Program-made: the position numbers and the translations under genes
The notes under the pieces: model-generated
Seen by the model: the letters and a program-made list of their open reading frames with translations, nothing else
Databases searched by the model: none
Told to the model about the DNA's origin: nothing
Origin: CAXBOO01 sp963977425
GTDB taxonomy: Bacteria; Bacteroidota; Bacteroidia; Flavobacteriales_D; Luteibaculaceae
Direction: 5' to 3'
Assembly (NCBI GenBank): GCA_963977425.1
Contig: CAXBOO010000004.1
Coordinates: forward strand, 372,001 to 436,000
Length of the DNA: 64,000 nucleotides
Shown: one piece after another, positions 59,666 through 64,000 of the stretch
Position numbering within the stretch: the stretch's first letter is position 1
Layout: each line of letters starts with the position of its first letter

Positions 59666-60892
59666 ATGGAAGAATTTATCATCTTCACTTTAAGCAACGG
59701 CATACGTTGTGTGCACATGCCTAGGGCATCTAAATTGGCACATATTGCTTTAATGATAGATGCCGGTACGCGCGATGAAACCGATGGAGAAGAAGGTTTG
59801 GCGCATTTTATTGAACACGCTATTTTTAAAGGTACATCCAAGCGAAAAGCCTACCATATTCTTAGTGCTTTAGACCGTGTTGGAGGCGAATTGAATGCTT
59901 ATACAAGCAAAGAAGATACCTGCTTTCATGCTTCGTTTTTGAATCAATATTTTTCTAGAGCTGCCGACATTATTTCGGATATTGCCTTTCAACCAAGCTT
60001 TCCTGCAAAAGATGTAGAGAAGGAGAAAGATGTTATTATTGACGAAATACAATCTTATAATGACAATCCAGGCGAGTTAATATTCGATGCTTTTGAAGAG
60101 AATATTTTCAAAGACCACCCATTAGGACGAAGTGTTTTGGGGACAGAAGAGTCGGTTAGAAAATTAACCGTAGATCAGGCCAAAGGGTTTATGGCAAAGC
60201 AATATGGAGTCAATAAAATGGTGATCTGTACTGCTGGTTCTTTGAGTTTATCTAAAATGAAATCTATCCTGGAACGCTATTTTGGAGATTACAATCAAAT
60301 CAGTGAAAAACGCAAAAAGGTAGATCTGGGTATTCATAATGGTAGTTTTACTGTAAAAGAAGATAGAGACACGCACCAGGCACATACAATTTTGGGTGCT
60401 AGAGCATACAATATAACAGAGCCTAAAAAATTGCCTTTGTCATTGCTTAATAATTATTTGGGTGGCCCTGGCTTGAACAGCATATTGAACCTAGAAATTA
60501 GAGAACGCAACGGCATAGCCTACAATATAGAATCTAGCTATCAGCCTTTTACCGACAATGGATATTGGCAAGTGTACTTAGGTACCGATACCAATCAATT
60601 GGAAAAAAGCATGAAATTGGTGCGAGGTATTTTGAAGCGAATGCGAACTAAAAAATTAGGTGTACTACAATTGCATTTAGCCAAAAAGCAATATTTAGGT
60701 CAAATGGCTTTGTCTCAAGAAAGTGCTCTCAATAGCATGATGGCCTTGGGGAAAAGCCTGTTGCTGTTTGATAAAATTGAAAGCGATGAGGTATTTTACA
60801 ACCGCATTAAAAGTATTAGCGACAGTGATATATTAGAAGTAGCCAACGAAATATTTGTAGACGAAAACCTCAGTACTTTAATTTACTATTGA
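59666..60892 (+). CDS. M16 family zinc metallopeptidase (pitrilysin-like)
   Basis: A 408-residue peptidase of the mitochondrial-processing-peptidase/PqqL-type group. The inverted zinc motif is intact: His47-x-x-Glu50-His51 (AHFIEHAIFKG) and the third ligand Glu127 (IIDEIQSY) 76 residues later, the classic spacing. The C-terminal half shows the usual partner-like domain (RNGIAYNIESSYQPFTDNGYWQVYLGT). No signal peptide is visible, so it may act in the cytoplasm. Its ATG follows the DUF5686 stop codon directly. Confidence 0.93.
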   Translation: MEEFIIFTLSNGIRCVHMPRASKLAHIALMIDAGTRDETDGEEGLAHFIEHAIFKGTSKRKAYHILSALDRVGGELNAYTSKEDTCFHASFLNQYFSRAADIISDIAFQPSFPAKDVEKEKDVIIDEIQSYNDNPGELIFDAFEENIFKDHPLGRSVLGTEESVRKLTVDQAKGFMAKQYGVNKMVICTAGSLSLSKMKSILERYFGDYNQISEKRKKVDLGIHNGSFTVKEDRDTHQAHTILGARAYNITEPKKLPLSLLNNYLGGPGLNSILNLEIRERNGIAYNIESSYQPFTDNGYWQVYLGTDTNQLEKSMKLVRGILKRMRTKKLGVLQLHLAKKQYLGQMALSQESALNSMMALGKSLLLFDKIESDEVFYNRIKSISDSDILEVANEIFVDENLSTLIYY

Positions 60893-60894
60893 TT

Positions 60895-61536
60895 ATGAAT
60901 TTTATTGACGAACGCATAGAAGAATACGCATTAGCACACTCAAAAAAACAAAGCCAATTGTTGATGGATCTTGAAAGAGAAACCAATACATCGGTTTTGA
61001 TGCCGCGCATGATTAGTGGGCATTTACAAGGTCGAATTTTGTCGTTTTTAAGCAAAATGCAACAGCCTTCTACAATTTTAGAAATTGGTACTTATACTGG
61101 CTTTTCCGCTTTGTGCATGGCCGAAGGATTGGCTGCTGGCGGTAAGCTTATTACCATCGATATCAACGAAGAATTGGCTCCCGTTAGCAATAAGTATTTT
61201 CAGAAAAGTGCGTTTGCACAGCAGATCAAACCTATGGTGGGTAATGCTATGGAAATTGTTCCAGCGCTTACAGACAAGTTTGACTTGGTGTTTATTGACG
61301 CCGATAAAGACAATTATCTGAATTACTTCAATATGATTATTGATCAGTGCAACTCAGGAGCCCTTATCATTTGCGATAACGTTTTGTGGAGTGGAAAAGT
61401 GCTTGTGAAAGCCGAAAAAAAGGATCTTGATACACAAGTGCTACAAGAACTCAATGCCTTCATTACGGCCGATGATAGAGTAGACAATATATTGATGCCC
61501 GTTCGCGATGGACTGATGCTGGCTAGGGTAAAATGA
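60895..61536 (+). CDS. O-methyltransferase, class I SAM-dependent
   Basis: A 213-residue enzyme from the ATG at 60895; a TTG two codons earlier is unlikely. The N-terminus (MNFIDERIEEYALAHS) and the sequence TSVLMPRMISGHLQGRILSFL are typical of the catechol/caffeoyl-CoA-type family. SAM motif ILEIGTYTGFSALCMAEGL and the metal motif LVFIDADKDNYLNYF, followed by ICDNVLWSG with the usual Asp-Asn metal ligands, are present, so a divalent metal dependence is expected. The natural acceptor is unknown. Two bases after the M16 stop codon. Confidence 0.9.
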   Translation: MNFIDERIEEYALAHSKKQSQLLMDLERETNTSVLMPRMISGHLQGRILSFLSKMQQPSTILEIGTYTGFSALCMAEGLAAGGKLITIDINEELAPVSNKYFQKSAFAQQIKPMVGNAMEIVPALTDKFDLVFIDADKDNYLNYFNMIIDQCNSGALIICDNVLWSGKVLVKAEKKDLDTQVLQELNAFITADDRVDNILMPVRDGLMLARVK

Positions 61537-61600
61537 TTTTGTATTAAACAAGTTGCGAGTAACAAGTGTAAAGCAGTAAGGTGAAAGTTGCAGGTTTAAT

Positions 61601-61639
61601 GTTTGCTGTCACTGAGCGGAGTCGAAATGAGAGCAAAAC
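61601..61639. repeat. REP-like intergenic element
   Basis: The stretch includes CACTGAGCGGAGTCGAAATG, a signature frequently found between genes in Bacteroidota genomes. The outer ends (GTTTGCT and AGCAAAAC) and the inner TCA/TGA form an imperfect inverted repeat. It lies in the 133-base gap between the O-methyltransferase and the phosphatase gene. Only one copy is visible here. Confidence 0.55.
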
Positions 61640-61669
61640 CTTCCTGATATTGATCGGGAACGGATTAAT

Positions 61670-63277
61670 CTATTTTAATTTTCCCATAAAGCTTTTGCCT
61701 GTTGCTCCCCAGGGCATTATGCTTCCTACCAAGTGCGCAATGGTTGGAACAATATCTGAAGGAGCACTTCGCTCATAAATTTGTTGAGCCGGTATTCCAT
61801 TGCCAAATAATATGAATGGCACATGAGAGTCGTAGGTATAACTTGAGCCGTGAGTAGAACCTTGGGCGCCATAATCGGCCCAGCCTGGTTTTAACGTAAA
61901 AACAATGTTGCCACTCAAGTTAGGATAAAAGCCTTTTTTTATGCTCTCGGCTTGGTACATTCCCATTTGGGTGTCAATGTCTTTATAACGACAAGCAAAA
62001 TCTACTGCTGGATGGTTTTTTAACCAATCAATAATAAATTCCTCTACAACAGATTTTGAAACCCTGTCGTAATTAATGGTAGGAGTCAGAAAAACTTGTT
62101 CGTTTATGCAAGCACCTACTGCGTTTGATAAACCAAATTGCACTTCAATTTCTTGATTAAGTTCTTTGCTGATTTTCGATTCGCGGAATACCCCTCCAGG
62201 TAAGTTGTTGGCTTCGTAAAATTTCGGCGGATCTATTGCGCCATGATCAGCGCTTAAGAAAAGAATGTAGTTGGCTTTGCCTACTTTCTCATCTAAGAAG
62301 GTTAATAATGAGGCAATGGTTTTATCCAAGCACACAAAAGCATCGGCTACCTCTAATGATTGCGATCCGAAATAATGACCAACGTAGTCAGTGGCCGAAA
62401 AACTGAGCGCTAAAAGATCCGTGATATCATCCTGACCAAGTCCTTCTTCCGTGATGAGAGTTTTTGCAAAATCGGCGCTTAACTCATTGCCATGCGGAAC
62501 GGCTTTTAGCAAGCTGTAGTTGCCATTCAGAACTTTTAGTTTTTCTAAGTTGTAAGGAAATGTAGCTTCTTTTCTGCCTTTAAATGGGCGTTCCCAAGGT
62601 TGATTGTCTATTATTTTTGAGTCTTTTAATTCGGGACTCAAATTCCAACTTTGGTTTATGAGTGCATTTTTTCTATTGCTGTTGTTGTATTGTTTTGCCC
62701 AATTTGGAAGTTCCTCGTAATACTGGGTACTGCTAATCCAGTTGCCGTTTTTTCCGCCGTCAAACCAAAAAGCACCATCGGCCGAATGTCCTGCAGGAAG
62801 TATAGCGCCACGGTCTTTTAAACTAACGCCATAGATTTTGCTTTCTTTTCCGAAACTAAGATGGAAGGCATCTCCCAATGAATTGGTTTTGAGGTTTTTG
62901 CTGCTCATTTGTCCTGCGCCACTAAAAGAACCAACTGTTTTTACGCTGGTGTCGGTACAACAGTAAATTACAGTTTGCGTGTTTTTATCGTACCAATCGT
63001 TGGCAATAATACCGTGGTTTGCAGGCGTAGTGCCGGTATAAATACTTGCATGACCAGGACCAGTAAAGGTAGGGACGTAATCGTAGTGATGGTTATTGAA
63101 ATTGCTTCCTTCTCGCTTCAATCGCTCAAATCCACTTTGCCCATAATATTTAGAAAATGTTTGTAGATAGTCATACCGCATTTGATCTATTACTATGCCT
63201 ACTACGAGCTTTGGCTTTTGTGCATGTGTGAGCTGGGTAAATAGGAAAAGAGCAAAAAAGGCTTTTATCAATTTCAT
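61670..63277 (-). CDS. PafA-like secreted alkaline phosphatase
   Basis: A 535-residue enzyme of the alkaline phosphatase superfamily with signal peptide (MKLIKAFFALFLFTQLTHAQ). The N-terminal core VVGIVIDQMRYDYL carries the first metal Asp, Thr72 in TFTGPGHAS is the expected nucleophile, and NDW and SLKDR (Lys154, Arg156) match the residues that bind phosphate in Elizabethkingia PafA. Later metal motifs include FSATDYVGHYFG and LSADHGAIDPP. It should be a phosphate-insensitive phosphomonoesterase active on the cell surface or in the periplasm. It stands alone in the minus direction. Confidence 0.93.
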   Translation of the reverse strand: MKLIKAFFALFLFTQLTHAQKPKLVVGIVIDQMRYDYLQTFSKYYGQSGFERLKREGSNFNNHHYDYVPTFTGPGHASIYTGTTPANHGIIANDWYDKNTQTVIYCCTDTSVKTVGSFSGAGQMSSKNLKTNSLGDAFHLSFGKESKIYGVSLKDRGAILPAGHSADGAFWFDGGKNGNWISSTQYYEELPNWAKQYNNSNRKNALINQSWNLSPELKDSKIIDNQPWERPFKGRKEATFPYNLEKLKVLNGNYSLLKAVPHGNELSADFAKTLITEEGLGQDDITDLLALSFSATDYVGHYFGSQSLEVADAFVCLDKTIASLLTFLDEKVGKANYILFLSADHGAIDPPKFYEANNLPGGVFRESKISKELNQEIEVQFGLSNAVGACINEQVFLTPTINYDRVSKSVVEEFIIDWLKNHPAVDFACRYKDIDTQMGMYQAESIKKGFYPNLSGNIVFTLKPGWADYGAQGSTHGSSYTYDSHVPFILFGNGIPAQQIYERSAPSDIVPTIAHLVGSIMPWGATGKSFMGKLK

Positions 63278-63355
63278 GGAGGCAATTAACTAAATAAAGC
63301 GTATTTGCTGATTAATTTGATACGAAATTTTAAAGTTAGCTCCATTTATAGGTAT

Positions 63356-63395
63356 AAAAAAACAGCACCCCTTCAGATGAAAGAATGCTGTTTTT
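63356..63395 (-). terminator. Terminator of the T9SS cargo gene
   Basis: A ten-base perfect stem (63358-63367 with 63386-63395, AAAAACAGCA/TGCTGTTTTT) around an 18-base loop; on the minus strand it ends in a T run. It begins 18 bases after the stop codon of the last gene. Confidence 0.75.
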
Positions 63396-63412
63396 GAAAA
63401 AATGGTTAATCC

Positions 63413-64000
63413 TTATTTCAAAGAAATGCTTGCGTGGGCAGTTGACGTATTGCTGCTCAATATCATTTGATAAACACCTTTTTTAAGGTCAGATAAATCA
63501 GCATCAATATGCTTCACATTTTCATATTTCTGTTCGAATACCATACGACCTTGTGCATCGTGAATTCGAAGTTTAACTTCTGATTCGTATTTGTTTAACG
63601 CAATGTTTACAATACCTTCAGTTGGGTTAGGGTATACTTTTGTGAAAAGCTTATTCTCTTCGTTGATACCAATTGTAGGGTCGTTGTAAATGCATATTGT
63701 AAAGTTCTTGTCAGATCCTTGGTCTCCATATTCATAAACTCTAACAGAGTAAGTAGAACCTGGTGTTAAATCTGTGGTACTAATACTTACTAAACCAGGT
63801 ATAACGAAACCACCTCCAACTATTTGTGGATTGGCACAGTATATAGGTGTAGAATCTGCACAGTCTTCATACAATTCAACTACTGTTGCGGCACCATTGA
63901 ATCCACCTGTAGGTTCAACATCAATAATTTGCATTGCATCACTTGCAACAAATTTGAACCAAATGTCTTTAGCACTTGGGCTAGCTGCTTGTCCGTCGCA
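63413..64000 (-). CDS. T9SS type A sorting-domain protein (C-terminal part, cut by window edge)
   Basis: The frame is open to the right edge, so only the last 195 residues are seen. The upstream part reads DIWFKFVASDAMQIIDVEPTGG and ends in a beta-sandwich-like region with SVRVYEYGDQGSDKNFTICIYN, resembling the pre-peptidase C-terminal type. The last about 75 residues, KVYPNPTEGIVNIAL onward with VKLRIHDAQGRMVFEQKY and LKKGVYQMIL, are a type A T9SS C-terminal domain, which directs export and attachment through the Por secretion system. The catalytic part, if any, lies outside the window. Confidence 0.9.
   Translation of the reverse strand, partial: CDGQAASPSAKDIWFKFVASDAMQIIDVEPTGGFNGAATVVELYEDCADSTPIYCANPQIVGGGFVIPGLVSISTTDLTPGSTYSVRVYEYGDQGSDKNFTICIYNDPTIGINEENKLFTKVYPNPTEGIVNIALNKYESEVKLRIHDAQGRMVFEQKYENVKHIDADLSDLKKGVYQMILSSNTSTAHASISLK

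Noticed and set aside
61581..61778. Plus-strand 65-residue frame between the O-methyltransferase and phosphatase genes
   Set aside because: It runs through the REP-like element and into the antisense strand of the phosphatase; the TERSRNE peptide is the usual artefact of that repeat.

Overview
The window is a contiguous stretch of a low-GC genome from the phylum Bacteroidota, most likely order Flavobacteriales; the family cannot be fixed from these genes. Pointers are two type IX secretion (T9SS) C-terminal signals (a gliding-motility type B tail and a type A tail), SprB-type repeats, DUF4290, DUF5686 and TlpA-like proteins, promoters with the phylum's -7 box (TAnnTTTG, here often followed by CAC), scarce Shine-Dalgarno sequences, zinc-free S14 and L36, a DnaJ with only two of the four zinc motifs, and a MurA with Asp in place of the active-site Cys.

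Layout. 1-3.2 kb: the end of a TetR-like regulator, asnS and rpoN (sigma-54). 3.2-9.7 kb: one 2143-residue secreted repeat protein. 9.7-13.1 kb (minus): a small membrane protein, fabD, then queD-folE-BI-1. 13.2-18.7 kb: hldD, MerR and M23 peptidase genes, alaS and a cobalamin adenosyltransferase gene. 18.8-30.7 kb (minus): a carboxypeptidase-regulatory-domain protein, a sigma-54 response regulator, ppx, an ABC exporter pair, grpE-dnaJ, a TlpA-like redoxin, and uvrD-DUF4290-murA. 30.9-47.7 kb (plus): fused str-S10-spc-alpha ribosomal operons from rpsL to rplQ, including rpmD and rpmJ, without tuf, map or adk. 47.75-51.8 kb: carA, eno and a helical protein of unknown function. 51.8-54.6 kb (minus): a two-gene outer-membrane module. 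54.5-61.5 kb (plus): a tightly packed hpt-adk-obg-PAP2-DUF5686-M16-O-methyltransferase run. 61.6-64 kb: a REP-like repeat, a PafA-like phosphatase gene and the 3' end of a T9SS cargo gene.

How the genes fit together. Most of the window is core machinery: translation, envelope precursors (fabD, murA, hldD), chaperones, DNA repair, purine salvage and adenylate balance. The surface-related genes are the repeat adhesin, the T9SS cargo, the DUF5686 and HHH-barrel proteins, and the M23 and PafA enzymes. RpoN and a sigma-54 activator lacking a DNA-binding domain lie about 16 kb apart.

No tRNA, rRNA, insertion sequence, prophage, CRISPR array or obvious defence locus was seen, and no gene-free stretch exceeds about 190 bases. 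The points most worth a second look are the head-to-head coding overlap between hpt and an outer-membrane gene, the HHH-barrel module, the activator without a DNA-binding domain, the apparently leaderless M23 gene, and a terminator that may double as the carA promoter. I found no clear evidence of a wholly new system.
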